From Bacteriovoracaceae bacterium (GTDB taxonomy: Bacteria > Bdellovibrionota > Bacteriovoracia > Bacteriovoracales > Bacteriovoracaceae): DNA of 64,000 nucleotides. How positions within the stretch are numbered: position 1 is the first letter of the stretch; each line of letters opens with the position of its first letter. The position numbers were made by a program, and so were the translations under genes. Under the pieces are notes generated by a model. It saw only the letters and a program-made list of their open reading frames with translations, was not told the DNA's origin and searched no databases. Positions 8,292-17,309 of this stretch are shown one piece after another. The stretch covers positions 1 to 64,000 of the forward strand of contig JADHTQ010000021.1 of assembly GCA_016784965.1 (NCBI GenBank), in the 5' to 3' direction.

Positions 8292-9539
8292 GTAAACAGG
8301 AAATTCTTTGCAGAGCGCACCTACTTCCTTTTTAATTGACTCTAACACTTGTTCATTCTGGTGGTTTGAAAGTGCCTTATGAATCCAATTTGCAATAAGA
8401 TCCATGTGTTCTGAGCGCAAACCTCTGGTTGTAATTGCTGGTGTACCCAAACGAATACCTGATGTTACAAAAGGTGAACGCTTATCACCAGGAATCATAT
8501 TTTTATTACAAGTAATGCCTGCAGCTTCTAGAGCATGTTCGGACTGTTTTCCCGACAAGTTAACTGAATCTGTTTTTACTAAAATTAAATGATTGTCTGT
8601 GCCACCAGACACAATATCGATGCCAAGATTTTTTAGTCCAGAAGAAAGCGCTCTAGCATTTGCCAAGACTTGAGACTGATACTCTGTAAACTTTGGATCA
8701 AGTGCCTCAGAAAAAGCTACTGCCTTAGCTGCAATAACGTGCTCTAAAGGCCCACCTTGAATACCGGGAAAAATATTAAAGTTTATCTTTTTGGTTAAGT
8801 CCTCATTGTTCCACAAGATTAATCCACCTCTTGGTCCTCTTAAAGTCTTATGGGTAGTACTTGTCACAAAGTCTGCAATACCAACTGGACTGGGGTGTAA
8901 CTTAGCTGCTACTAACCCGGCAATGTGAGCAATGTCTGCCAACAGGTAAGCACCAACACTGTCTGCAATTTCTCTAAATTTTAAAAAATCAATAATGCGT
9001 GGGTAAGCAGATGCACCTGCCACAATCATCTTAGGCTTTTCCTTTAGAGCAATATCTGAAAGCACATTATAATCAATAGTCTCGGTTTCCATATTAAGGC
9101 CATATGAAACAACCTTATACATGCGTCCAGAAAAATTGACCGAAGAGCCGTGAGTTAGGTGCCCTCCTTCTGCTAAATTCATTCCTAAAACCTTATCGCC
9201 AGGATCTAGGACTGCAAAGTAACTCCCCATATTTGCTTGAGAGCCAGAGTGAGGTTGTACGTTTGCGTAGTTTGCTCCAAAGAGTTTTTTGGCGCGTTCA
9301 ATGGCAATGCTTTCTACTTGGTCGACAAATTGGCAACCACCATAATATCGTTTGTTTGGGTACCCTTCAGCATACTTATTAGTTAACACTGAACCTTGTG
9401 CTTCCATTACTGCACGACTTGTATAATTCTCTGAAGCAATAAGCTCTAATCCTTCTTCCTGCCTTTGCTTTTCAGATAAGATGAGATCATAAATCTCCGC
9501 ATCCCTGTCATGCAGCGAAGTTAATTTGGGATCAACCAT
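8289..9539 (-). CDS. glyA: serine hydroxymethyltransferase
   Basis: The protein has 416 residues, the usual family length. It makes glycine and 5,10-methylene-THF from serine, using PLP in the cytosol. The PLP lysine lies in [14 protein letters not shown] (about Lys231). Other landmarks are LIASENYTS near the N-terminus, [22 protein letters not shown] and the C-terminal [20 protein letters not shown] lies six bases before the ATG. It follows fabF by 11 bases and looks like the last gene of the yceD-rpmF-fab transcript. Confidence 0.97.
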   Translation of the reverse strand: MVDPKLTSLHDRDAEIYDLILSEKQRQEEGLELIASENYTSRAVMEAQGSVLTNKYAEGYPNKRYYGGCQFVDQVESIAIERAKKLFGANYANVQPHSGSQANMGSYFAVLDPGDKVLGMNLAEGGHLTHGSSVNFSGRMYKVVSYGLNMETETIDYNVLSDIALKEKPKMIVAGASAYPRIIDFLKFREIADSVGAYLLADIAHIAGLVAAKLHPSPVGIADFVTSTTHKTLRGPRGGLILWNNEDLTKKINFNIFPGIQGGPLEHVIAAKAVAFSEALDPKFTEYQSQVLANARALSSGLKNLGIDIVSGGTDNHLILVKTDSVNLSGKQSEHALEAAGITCNKNMIPGDKRSPFVTSGIRLGTPAITTRGLRSEHMDLIANWIHKALSNHQNEQVLESIKKEVGALCKEFPVY

Positions 9540-9550
9540 TGATGACTCCT

Positions 9551-10804
9551 TTAACTATAGCGTTTAAAAATAAGCGATGAGTTTGTGCCCCCAAAACCAA
9601 AAGAGTTGTTCAAAGAATACTCTGCTTGATGCTTTAAAGCTTTATTGGGAACATATTGTAGATCACACTGTGGATCTTGATTGTCTAAGTTTATAGTTGG
9701 AGGAATAATACCTGTGTGCAGCGCCATGATGGAAAAGATTGATTCAATCCCGCCAGCTGCTCCAAGTAGGTGGCCCGTCATCGACTTTGTGGAACTTACC
9801 TGTAAGTTATATGCATGATCCCCAAAAGTTTTTTTAATCGCTTTTGTTTCGGCAATATCTCCTAGAGGAGTTGCTGTACCATGAGCATTAATATAACCAA
9901 CATCTTCAGGAGAAATTCCAGCAGACTCAATCGCTTGCATCATGCATTGATAAGCCCCATCGCCTTCAGGGTGCGGAGCTGTGATATGATAAGCATCATC
10001 ACTGGCACCTATACCGACTAATTCTGCATAAATTGTTGCTCCACGGGCCTTGGCTTTTTCTAAAGTTTCTATAACTATTATGCCAGCGCCCTCTCCCATA
10101 ACAAACCCATCTCTATCTATATCGAAGGGCCTGGAAGCCTTTTTAGGTTCATCATTTCGTCTTGAAAGAGCTTTCATGCTAATAAAACCGCTCATGGCCA
10201 AAGTACACATAGTACACTCTGCCCCGCCGGTAATAACTACATCGTGGCGACCAGATAAAATCTCTGCCACTGCTGTGGACATGGCATGCCCCGCTGAAGC
10301 GCAAGCACTTGAGACACTAAAGTTTGCTCCCTTAAAGCCTAGCTTTATTGCTATCATACCTGCACTAAGGTTTGGTACAACTGCTGGAACAAAAAAGGGG
10401 CTTACTCTTCGCACTCCCTTTTCTAGCAAAATGCTGTGGGTCTCTTGTATGTTGGGAAAGCCACCCATCCCTACTCCCAAGATAGTCCCGATTCTTTCTG
10501 GCTTATAAACTGATTTATCTTCAGATAAACCAGAATGAACATAGGCTTCTTTAGCAGCATGTAAAGCATAGTGAATAAATTTATCAAATCTCGGTGCTTC
10601 TTTGTATGTAAGAAGGTCTTCTGCAATTGTGAAATTTTTTATTTCTCCAGCAATCTTTACTGGAATAATCGATGTGTCAAAACTTTCAATTGTAGAAACT
10701 CCAGGTTTCCCCTCTACAACATTACCCCAAACCGAAGATAGATCGTGACCAAGCCCGTTGATCGTCCCCATACCTGTAATGACAATTCGTTTATCTTGTG
10801 ACAT
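9551..10804 (-). CDS. fabF: 3-oxoacyl-[acyl-carrier-protein] synthase II
   Basis: The 417-residue elongating beta-ketoacyl-ACP synthase condenses malonyl-ACP with acyl-ACP. The Cys-His-His triad is visible: Cys168 in [10 protein letters not shown], His in [11 protein letters not shown] and His in [10 protein letters not shown], with the C-terminal [13 protein letters not shown]. The ATG at 10804 lies three bases after the acpP stop, the typical acpP-fabF pairing. Confidence 0.97.
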   Translation of the reverse strand: MSQDKRIVITGMGTINGLGHDLSSVWGNVVEGKPGVSTIESFDTSIIPVKIAGEIKNFTIAEDLLTYKEAPRFDKFIHYALHAAKEAYVHSGLSEDKSVYKPERIGTILGVGMGGFPNIQETHSILLEKGVRRVSPFFVPAVVPNLSAGMIAIKLGFKGANFSVSSACASAGHAMSTAVAEILSGRHDVVITGGAECTMCTLAMSGFISMKALSRRNDEPKKASRPFDIDRDGFVMGEGAGIIVIETLEKAKARGATIYAELVGIGASDDAYHITAPHPEGDGAYQCMMQAIESAGISPEDVGYINAHGTATPLGDIAETKAIKKTFGDHAYNLQVSSTKSMTGHLLGAAGGIESIFSIMALHTGIIPPTINLDNQDPQCDLQYVPNKALKHQAEYSLNNSFGFGGTNSSLIFKRYS

Positions 10805-10807
10805 TTA

Positions 10808-11035
10808 TTAGCTCTGTTTATTTGTTAGGTAAGTAACTACATCTCTAACTGTTTTGAGGCCTTCAGCTTCTTCTTCTGGAATTTCAACTCCAAACTCATC
10901 TTCCATTTTCATCATAAGCTCTACGATATCAAGAGAATCTAAGTTTAGATCATCTACAAAACTTGTGTCTAAAGTAATTTTTGATGCTTCTACTTTTGTC
11001 GCCTCAGTTATTAACTTGATTACTTTTTCTCGCAT
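10808..11035 (-). CDS. acpP: acyl carrier protein
   Basis: The acidic 75-residue carrier protein has the phosphopantetheine serine at Ser34 in the LNLDSLDIVELMM motif. It holds growing acyl chains for the Fab enzymes. The longest frame begins with GTG at 11056, but GGAG lies six bases before the ATG at 11035, which yields the usual MREKV-type start and usual size. It lies between fabG and fabF. Confidence 0.96.
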   Translation of the reverse strand: MREKVIKLITEATKVEASKITLDTSFVDDLNLDSLDIVELMMKMEDEFGVEIPEEEAEGLKTVRDVVTYLTNKQS

Positions 11036-11105
11036 TTTTTTCTCCATAGTTTGCACATTATATTCAATAATTTTAAAAATTAATCTATAGTATTCCTACC
11101 GAAGA

Positions 11106-11864
11106 CTAAATGTAAAGTCCACCATCAATCTTAATTATTTCACCTGTAATATATGAGGAAGCGCCGCTAAGTAGGAAATTTGTAAGATTAGCAATTTCCT
11201 CTGCGCTACCCATTCTTTTTAATGGAATTTCTGCCAAGTAGGTCTCCTTTGCCTTCTCGTGCAAAGCCGCAGTCATATCTGTCTCAATAAACCCAGGGCA
11301 AATTGCATTACAACGGATATTTCTGCTAGCAAGTTCCTTGGCAATTGATTTGGTAAACCCTAAAATTCCGGCCTTTGAAGCAGAATATGATGCTTGAGAT
11401 GCATTCCCCATAAGGCCAACAATTGAACTTATGTTGACTATTGATACGTCACTGGCCTTTAAAAAATTGCGAGATAATGCTGCAGTAACCAGCATCGGTC
11501 CCAAGAGGTTAACGTCAAGCGTATGTTCAATATCTTCTTTCTTCAGGCGCAAAGCCAGTTGATCCTTAGAGATGCCCGCATTGTTTACTAGCCCAGAGAT
11601 AGGGCCAAATTCTTTAACAAAGCCATCTAGGGATGACTTGATGTCCTCGTTGTTTGTTAGATCAAAATATACACATGTCGCCTTGCCACCAAGCTCTTCT
11701 AGCTCTGCTTTAAGCTGATCTGCACCCTCTCGTTCTGGGCGAAAATTAAATACTACATGAGCACCTTGAGTCGCCAATGACCTAGCGATTGCTTTACCTA
11801 TTCCTCTGGAAGCACCTGTTACTAAAATATTTTTATCTTTTAAATCTGGGTAATTTACAATCAT
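11106..11864 (-). CDS. fabG: 3-oxoacyl-[acyl-carrier-protein] reductase
   Basis: The protein has 252 residues with classical SDR motifs: VTGASRGIGKAIA, NNAGIS, and the active-site SYSASKAG with Tyr160 and its partner Lys, ending with the FabG-like ITGEIIKIDGGLYI. It reduces beta-ketoacyl-ACP using NADPH. Its start overlaps the fabD stop at ATGA. This gene keeps the catalytic Tyr, unlike the SDR at 3772. Confidence 0.95.
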   Translation of the reverse strand: MIVNYPDLKDKNILVTGASRGIGKAIARSLATQGAHVVFNFRPEREGADQLKAELEELGGKATCVYFDLTNNEDIKSSLDGFVKEFGPISGLVNNAGISKDQLALRLKKEDIEHTLDVNLLGPMLVTAALSRNFLKASDVSIVNISSIVGLMGNASQASYSASKAGILGFTKSIAKELASRNIRCNAICPGFIETDMTAALHEKAKETYLAEIPLKRMGSAEEIANLTNFLLSGASSYITGEIIKIDGGLYI

Positions 11865-12814
11865 GATAATAATTCCTCGAGTTCTAAAAAGGCACCTTCC
11901 CCATCCAGGGAGATAACTTTAATATCCCTATTAATTTTCCTCACAAGTCCCATCTGGACTTTTCCAGGACCTACCTCCAAGCAAAGCGTCGAGGATGGAA
12001 GCTTCTCAATGCTTTGAGTCCACAAAACACTTCCACAAACTTGCTTAAGAAGGTTCTCCTTAATTGATTCCACAGGTGTCCCCGCGCCATATTCTTTAGC
12101 GTCTATATTGGCAATATAGGAAACCTTAGGCTCCGAAAAAGTAAAACGTGTAAACGCTTGTGATAATTTATCAGTTGCAGGTTTCATCAAAGATGAGTGA
12201 AAAGGAGCCGAAACTTTTAATTCAATAGCTCTAAATCTACCCTCAACATTTTGCTCCAACCAATTTACGGCCCTTTTGCATGCCTGCAACTCTCCTGAAA
12301 TAACAATTTGGTTTGGTTCATTGAAGTTAGCTGGCATTACCTCAGAATTCTCCTGAGATGCTTCTTGACAAGCCTTTATAACCATTTCTTGAGGTACTTT
12401 CATAATCGCATACATCGTGCCTACTCCAGAAGGAGTAGCTTCTTGCATATATTTACCGCGTAGATGAACCGCCAGTACTGCATCCTCAAAGCTTAAAACT
12501 CCTGCTGCAACCAAAGCAGCATATTCACCGACAGAATGCCCTAGTACTCGATCAACCGTTACACCTTTTTTATCTAGAATTTCTTTTGCTTTTTGGAATA
12601 GAGCAATAGAATAAGTTAGTATAGCTGGTTGTGTATTTTGAGTTAAACGCAACTCATCTTCTGGCCCCTCTAGCATTAATTTAGATATTGGGTAGTCCAA
12701 GATTTCATTGGCTTTCGATAGGAGGTTGAAGCTAGAGTGATCTTCTACAGATTTACCCATGCCCACGTACTGGGCGCCTTGCCCCGGAAAAAGTAATGTT
12801 ACTGTTTTATATAT
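11861..12814 (-). CDS. fabD: malonyl-CoA-[ACP] transacylase, start codon irregular
   Basis: FabD loads malonate onto ACP. The active-site GHSVGEYAAL and the downstream conserved blocks (VGTMYAIMKV, PFHSSLMKPA, LEVGPGKVQ) are clear. The first in-frame ATG (12766) is inside the family: the essential N-terminal LLFPGQGAQYVGMG lies in frame upstream of it. No in-frame ATG, GTG or TTG occurs between the preceding stop and that motif. Either initiation is at ATA (12814) or ATT (12820), giving 317-319 residues, or one base is missing in the run of four A near 12805-12808, which would join the ATG at 12825 to the frame. Boundaries at this end are therefore uncertain; function is not. Confidence 0.88.
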   Translation of the reverse strand: MYKTVTLLFPGQGAQYVGMGKSVEDHSSFNLLSKANEILDYPISKLMLEGPEDELRLTQNTQPAILTYSIALFQKAKEILDKKGVTVDRVLGHSVGEYAALVAAGVLSFEDAVLAVHLRGKYMQEATPSGVGTMYAIMKVPQEMVIKACQEASQENSEVMPANFNEPNQIVISGELQACKRAVNWLEQNVEGRFRAIELKVSAPFHSSLMKPATDKLSQAFTRFTFSEPKVSYIANIDAKEYGAGTPVESIKENLLKQVCGSVLWTQSIEKLPSSTLCLEVGPGKVQMGLVRKINRDIKVISLDGEGAFLELEELLS

Positions 12815-12891
12815 AGTAATCCCATTTTTAAAAGGCCCAATATGATTTTAGACCGCCAAAGCTCAAATACATGTATGATAAATTAAAAGGA

Positions 12892-12905
12892 TTAAGAGCT
12901 CTTAA
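12892..12905. other. 14-base perfect palindrome between rpmF and fabD
   Basis: TTAAGAGCTCTTAA is fully palindromic and ends seven bases from the rpmF stop codon, in the 97-base gap before fabD. It could be a short hairpin or a dimeric protein-binding site. No T-run follows on the minus strand, so a terminator is doubtful. Confidence 0.3.
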
Positions 12906-12911
12906 AAAGTG

Positions 12912-13130
12912 TTAAACTGATTCCTGTTCTTGGCCGTCCTCTTTATCATCCTTAAATTTTATTACTTCTTTACCTTTGTACTGTCCACAAGCAGCACATA
13001 CATGGTGTGGAAGTGTCATTTGTCCACAATTGGGACAACCTATTGGGTGATTGCGATATAGCTTATGATGCTGTCCAGCACGTCTTAGGCCCTTACGCGA
13101 TACACTTGTCTTTTTCTTAGGAACTGCCAT
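12912..13130 (-). CDS. rpmF: 50S ribosomal protein L32
   Basis: The 72-residue basic protein begins MAVPKKKTSVSRKGLRRAGQ, the usual L32 start, and has the zinc-type cysteines CPNCG and CAACG. The C-terminal acidic tail (KDDKEDGQEQESV) is a bit longer than usual. GGAG is seven bases upstream of ATG. It follows yceD, the standard yceD-rpmF pair at the head of the fatty-acid gene cluster. Confidence 0.96.
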   Translation of the reverse strand: MAVPKKKTSVSRKGLRRAGQHHKLYRNHPIGCPNCGQMTLPHHVCAACGQYKGKEVIKFKDDKEDGQEQESV

Positions 13131-13207
13131 TTCTTACTCCGTCCATTATATGATAAGTTAGAAAGCAATACGATATTTGATACTACTATGCAAGACTTTT
13201 CTATCAT

Positions 13208-13783
13208 TTAATGATTATGAACACAAGTTTTGATGTTTAAATTTTGTCCACAAACTTGGCACAGACCTTTGCAGTCTTCGGAGTGTAAAGGAAGGGGATC
13301 TGTTACCAAATGGAGCTGTTCACTAATTAACTCTTTGAGCTCAATGCTGCCTTTATTAAAAAAATAAAGCTCCATTTCTTGGTTATTGCAAAATATATGG
13401 GTCGTATCGCGATACTCGGGATAATTTTCAAGTGCCCCATGAAGAAAGCATGCTTGAAAGATACTGTGCACCTTTGTAAATGTTGGCATTAAACAGCGTA
13501 CACATGGAACATAGAAACTCGCAGTAATATCGCCCTGAATAATAACGTGTTCTCTAAATTCCTTATTTTCTTTTTTTAAGGCCCTTAAATCTATACTAAG
13601 GTGCTCTGTTTGTGGAGACGAAATATCCTCATCTTCAACATTTGCTCTTAAAATTTGCAGAATTTCTTGGACCCAAGATACATCGCTGTTTGAAAAGGTA
13701 AGCGCTGCCTCTTGGTTTTGTACCAGCCCATTAACCTTAAGGCTTCCATGTGGAATAAATATGTTAACTATTGGATTCTTCAT
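13208..13783 (-). CDS. yceD: YceD/DUF177 family protein
   Basis: The protein has 191 residues and carries the DUF177 signature: CVRCL near the middle, an acidic centre, and a C-terminal CKGLCQVCGQNLN, all consistent with metal-binding cysteines. Family knowledge: YceD is encoded with rpmF across bacteria and has been linked to 23S rRNA/ribosome assembly. It is the first gene of the minus-strand fab operon, with 77 bases to rpmF. Confidence 0.88.
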   Translation of the reverse strand: MKNPIVNIFIPHGSLKVNGLVQNQEAALTFSNSDVSWVQEILQILRANVEDEDISSPQTEHLSIDLRALKKENKEFREHVIIQGDITASFYVPCVRCLMPTFTKVHSIFQACFLHGALENYPEYRDTTHIFCNNQEMELYFFNKGSIELKELISEQLHLVTDPLPLHSEDCKGLCQVCGQNLNIKTCVHNH

Positions 13784-13907
13784 AAAAAAATCTATATATC
13801 TATTTTATTAGTAAGGCCAGCTCAAATGCTTTTTACCCGGCCATAAGTTCCCACCTGTTTACAATGCGCGTCAGATGACTTACACTGTTTGTGCCGGAGG
13901 CTTACAG

Positions 13908-14465
13908 ATGATTATTTTATTATGTGGATTCATGGGTGCAGGAAAAACAACTTTGTTAAAAAAGTTATCTCAAAACAACATAAATTCCGCTACCTACAAA
14001 TTCCTCGACCTAGACGACGAAATTATTAAAACTACCCAGTTCAAAGGTGAATTTACTAACTCAATTGAAAAAATGGTTCAAAAGGCCGGTTGGGAATTCT
14101 TTAGAGATCGAGAACGTGAATTGTTATTAGACTTAATAAACAATAGTCACAAGCAATCGTCCATCGTCTCCTTGGGAGGAGGGGCATTAACTTCTAATAT
14201 TATAGAAGCCACAAAAGCTTTTGATAACAGCTATTTAGTATGGGTAAATACTCCGTTTAATGAGTGTTTAAATAGGCTTGAGGACGACAAAACCCGCCCA
14301 TTAATCAAAAAAGGAAGAGAGTATTTAAAAAAATTATTCGATGATAGGCAAAAGAATTACTCCCAATGTGAAGTAAAATTGGGCATAAATGACCAGAGTG
14401 CTATAAATTCTGTCAACGATCTGCTACAATATTTACGGCCGACCAATGATGGTTTTAAAGAGTGA
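13908..14465 (+). CDS. aroK: shikimate kinase
   Basis: The protein has 185 residues. It phosphorylates shikimate at the 3-OH for chorismate synthesis. Motifs: Walker A GFMGAGKTT (residues 7-15), the FLDLDDEI acidic pair, FRDRERELL (substrate arginine region), SLGGGAL, and DDKTRPLI in the lid. The longest frame starts at 13875, but GGAGG seven bases before the ATG at 13908 fixes the start. It overlaps the next gene's frame by a few bases or abuts it, so the two are coupled. Confidence 0.9.
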   Translation: MIILLCGFMGAGKTTLLKKLSQNNINSATYKFLDLDDEIIKTTQFKGEFTNSIEKMVQKAGWEFFRDRERELLLDLINNSHKQSSIVSLGGGALTSNIIEATKAFDNSYLVWVNTPFNECLNRLEDDKTRPLIKKGREYLKKLFDDRQKNYSQCEVKLGINDQSAINSVNDLLQYLRPTNDGFKE

Positions 14466-14473
14466 GGCAAATT

Positions 14474-15937
14474 GTGAATAATAAAGGGCAACAATTATCA
14501 GTAGCTTTACTTACAAAAGACTTAAATGAGACCAAAGAAATTAGCGATATTTTTCGCAAAACAGGCGTAATCCCCCATTTTTACGAAGATCTTAAATCAT
14601 TCTGGTATGGTACGATAGAAAATATTCCATCTCTGTGCTTAGTTGATGTTACCAAGATGAGCGCCAAAGAGTTACTTTTTAAAAATCATCCACATATCAA
14701 AACAGATAAGATGCCTGTTGTCTTTTTATATTCTCAGCAAACGCTGCCCCTTTTATACTCTACTTTTGAAATAGCTCACCTTGGGCTTATCAACAAATCA
14801 TCCAATATTGGAGGACAGCTCAAGCCAATTTTAAAAAGAATTAACAGCACAATGGATCTCCAAAATGAAATTGAAAAAGGTCAGGCCTTTAAAAGGCAGA
14901 CTGAGCATCAGGCATTAAAATATACTGAAACAATGGAGGTATTTAAACAACGTGAGTATTACAACGATGCTCTCAAAGAGCTGATGAAGGCATTTGCTAG
15001 TGCCCGCTCAGCAAGTGATTTTTTTGAAGCTTGCTCAAAAGTATTTACTTCTTTAAACGTCATTGCAGAATACTCTTTTTTAGAGCTTAGTGAAAATGGA
15101 CAAAAGCTCATTTCACAAAGATCATCTAACAAAAAATTTAGAAGAATCCCTTCTCTTTGGCTGGGGAAAACTTGTTTACAGGGAATTGAGCCATTTGCTC
15201 AAAATATGGCCTCTCAAGTAGGGCTGGACATTATGGGTGGAGAGCTGATGTCACTCATGATTAAAGGTCGAACTGAACTTCCTGAAAAAATTATCTTTTT
15301 AAAGGTTATCGATGAAGATTTTTTAAACTGCTTCGACTGGCATTCCCTTGAAAATTTTCTAAGCGGACAAAATGCATATTTTGAATTGAAAAACATTAGT
15401 GCTCCAGACGAAATTGAGCGATACATCAGCCCCTGGAAATTGATGGACATTCTCGATGAATCCTCAGTAAAAGACTTCAAATACCAATCTACTAAATCAG
15501 ATGATCATACTGCAGATGAAGTTTATTTAATCGATATTGATTTTTCCAACTTAATAGATTTGGCCAGAAGCAAATTTCCCATGCGCTTCTATTGGGGCAA
15601 GTTTTTCAAAGAATTTTTTGGCAAATTTATTGCTCAATACACTATTGATTTTCAAATCATTTCTATGGGTGTTGAACACATTGGGATATTGGTACCTCAA
15701 ACAAGTGGAAACTCCTTATTTGCAGGGCTTAAAGTATTTGCCAACAACTATCCCTACTGGCGTTATTTTGAAGACGCCGAGATAATTTTGGCAAAATCCA
15801 TGAAACCAACTGTAAAAATGGTACCCTTGTCTCCCGAAGCATATTTAAAAATTGTTGAGGGCAATGTAGGGTCACCGGTGCAACAGTCTAACATTGCAAC
15901 AAGAGCAAACCAAAACACTACAACTGCTACAATATAA
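14474..15937 (+). CDS. unknown protein with degenerate receiver-like N-terminus and coiled coil
   Basis: This protein of about 487 residues is soluble. Residues 10-120 have the rhythm of a CheY-like receiver: SLCLVDVTKMS at the phospho-acceptor position, PVVFLYS, and LINKSS at the lysine position; but the acidic pair after strand 1 is missing (VALLTKD). A charged coiled coil covers about 125-165, then a domain of unknown type to the end, with a low-complexity Asn/Thr tail. The GTG at 14474 has GAGG six bases upstream; GTG at 14462, overlapping the aroK stop, is the alternative. It could be a pseudo-receiver scaffold or regulator; I cannot name it. Confidence 0.6.
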   Translation: MNNKGQQLSVALLTKDLNETKEISDIFRKTGVIPHFYEDLKSFWYGTIENIPSLCLVDVTKMSAKELLFKNHPHIKTDKMPVVFLYSQQTLPLLYSTFEIAHLGLINKSSNIGGQLKPILKRINSTMDLQNEIEKGQAFKRQTEHQALKYTETMEVFKQREYYNDALKELMKAFASARSASDFFEACSKVFTSLNVIAEYSFLELSENGQKLISQRSSNKKFRRIPSLWLGKTCLQGIEPFAQNMASQVGLDIMGGELMSLMIKGRTELPEKIIFLKVIDEDFLNCFDWHSLENFLSGQNAYFELKNISAPDEIERYISPWKLMDILDESSVKDFKYQSTKSDDHTADEVYLIDIDFSNLIDLARSKFPMRFYWGKFFKEFFGKFIAQYTIDFQIISMGVEHIGILVPQTSGNSLFAGLKVFANNYPYWRYFEDAEIILAKSMKPTVKMVPLSPEAYLKIVEGNVGSPVQQSNIATRANQNTTTATI

Positions 15938-15944
15938 TCACACT

Positions 15945-16337
15945 ATGATCATATATAAAGTTCTAGATCAATTTTTCATCTACTTTCACTTACTGTTTAG
16001 TTTGTTTAACCTGTTTGGCTGGATCTTTAAAAAGACAAGACTATTACACCTCGCCACTTTACTAATAACTGCATTTTCATGGTTTATTCTTGGGATATGG
16101 TATGGAATTGGTTATTGCCCACTAACCGATTGGCACTGGCAAGTAAGAGTGAAACTTGGCATATATGACATGCCCAATTCCTATATAAAATTTTTGATCG
16201 ATGAGATAACTGGAATGAATTCCGACGCTAACCTTGTTGACAACCTAGTCTTTACTAGTTTTGTAGTAGCCGTGCTTTGCTCCATCATTTCCAATGGATT
16301 AGATTTTTACCGCAAGATAAAACCTAAGGAACAATAG
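15945..16337 (+). CDS. DUF2784-like membrane protein
   Basis: This is an inner-membrane protein of about 130 residues with three or four helices. The stretch YGIGYCPLTDWHWQVR followed by a short SYIKFLIDEIT segment matches my recollection of the DUF2784 family, whose function is unknown. The longest frame starts at 15894 inside the upstream gene; the ATG at 15945 begins at the first helix and is preferred, though no clear ribosome site is visible. Confidence 0.65.
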   Translation: MIIYKVLDQFFIYFHLLFSLFNLFGWIFKKTRLLHLATLLITAFSWFILGIWYGIGYCPLTDWHWQVRVKLGIYDMPNSYIKFLIDEITGMNSDANLVDNLVFTSFVVAVLCSIISNGLDFYRKIKPKEQ

Positions 16338-16450
16338 CTTATTCATTACTTGCTGCACAACGAGGAAAAGCAAAAAAATTCAAGCCTTCAATTATTGTCG
16401 TGCCTAAATCCTTTCGATATAGTGACTGCTCGACAACAGGAGTGATTTGT

Positions 16451-16822
16451 ATGTACGGATTTGAGTATGCACTACTTATGATTGTAGGAGTCGTTATAGG
16501 AACATACCTAAAGGCCTCACCTCGATTTAATTCTTATCTTTCCATGAGGGGACAAAACCCATTTGCTCCGATACTAGATAAAGGGTCAACAACTCACCAA
16601 ATCTTAACTGATCCTGTCGTTAATGAGCACTTTACAATTAAATGCTTCAAGCAAAATGTAAATGGCAATTTCACGATTAAAGTGCACTCGGTTGACCTTA
16701 GACTGAAAGATAAAAATCAAACTACCTTGCGTTTTAATGAGCTTAGAAGAGTTGAAAGTGATGAGGGTGATTCAATTGTAGTTGATAATCCCGATGAAAA
16801 TTACGAATTAACCATAAGTTAG
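16451..16822 (+). CDS. small single-pass membrane protein, unknown
   Basis: About 123 residues: one N-terminal helix (EYALLMIVGVVIGTYLKA), then a soluble, probably beta-rich domain (HFTIKCFKQNVNG, NFTIKVHSVDL). I do not recognise the family. GGAG eight bases before the ATG at 16451 favours it over the longer frame from 16400. It ends convergently against the next gene with a four-base overlap. Confidence 0.55.
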   Translation: MYGFEYALLMIVGVVIGTYLKASPRFNSYLSMRGQNPFAPILDKGSTTHQILTDPVVNEHFTIKCFKQNVNGNFTIKVHSVDLRLKDKNQTTLRFNELRRVESDEGDSIVVDNPDENYELTIS

Positions 16823-17133
16823 AAATGGTATGAGGCCCAAAGACCTACCTGGTAATTATTGTCTTCAATTATTGTAGGGCTGCCTGTTCCGTCATAATAA
16901 TTTGGACTTTCAAGTAAAGACAATTTCTTAGTTCCCAGACCTTTGAGATAAACTATTGTTTTATTTGCAATTTCTAGTCTCCCAGACTGATCACCTGAAG
17001 AATTGGTATCTATGTTTGTGGCAATTTCTATATCAGATGTTTGAAGTGACAATTTGCTATTTTTTGACCAAATTGTACTAGAAAAAACTAAACAAGTGGA
17101 CAACACACTGATTTTTAAAAGATATTTCACCAT
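16819..17133 (-). CDS. small exported protein
   Basis: About 104 residues with a signal peptide (MVKYLLKISVLSTCLVFSSTIWS) and a mature part ending in YQVGLWASYHF. A terminal Phe after alternating residues is typical of outer-membrane beta-barrel ends, but the protein is too short for a full barrel. AGGAG seven bases before the ATG at 17133 sets the start. The function is unknown. Confidence 0.55.
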   Translation of the reverse strand: MVKYLLKISVLSTCLVFSSTIWSKNSKLSLQTSDIEIATNIDTNSSGDQSGRLEIANKTIVYLKGLGTKKLSLLESPNYYDGTGSPTIIEDNNYQVGLWASYHF

Positions 17134-17252
17134 TGAATAGCTCCTGATCATAAATTTTTATAATTGGAGCCATGCTACCACAACAGTGCACCGAGTCAAC
17201 GCTGTCTGTAAATAATATATGATTTCTCACCGATCATACTGGCCAGTAAACA

Positions 17253-17290
17253 GTAAACAGGCCCAGTTACTGTGGTCTGGGCCTGTTTAC
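17253..17290. terminator. strong hairpin with 14-bp perfect stem
   Basis: GTAAACAGGCCCAG and CTGGGCCTGTTTAC form a perfect 14-bp stem with a ten-base loop. On the plus strand a run of eight T residues follows nine bases later; on the minus strand the hairpin lies 20 bases after the stop of the gene at 17310 and is preceded by the A-run. It probably ends that minus-strand gene, or acts in both directions. Just before it CAGTAAA is repeated as CAGTAAACAGTAAACAG. Confidence 0.55.
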
Positions 17291-17309
17291 AGCTTACGGT
17301 TTTTTTTGC

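Noticed and set aside
10050-10508. 152-residue plus-strand frame inside fabF
   Set aside because: Antisense to fabF, whose motifs are unambiguous.
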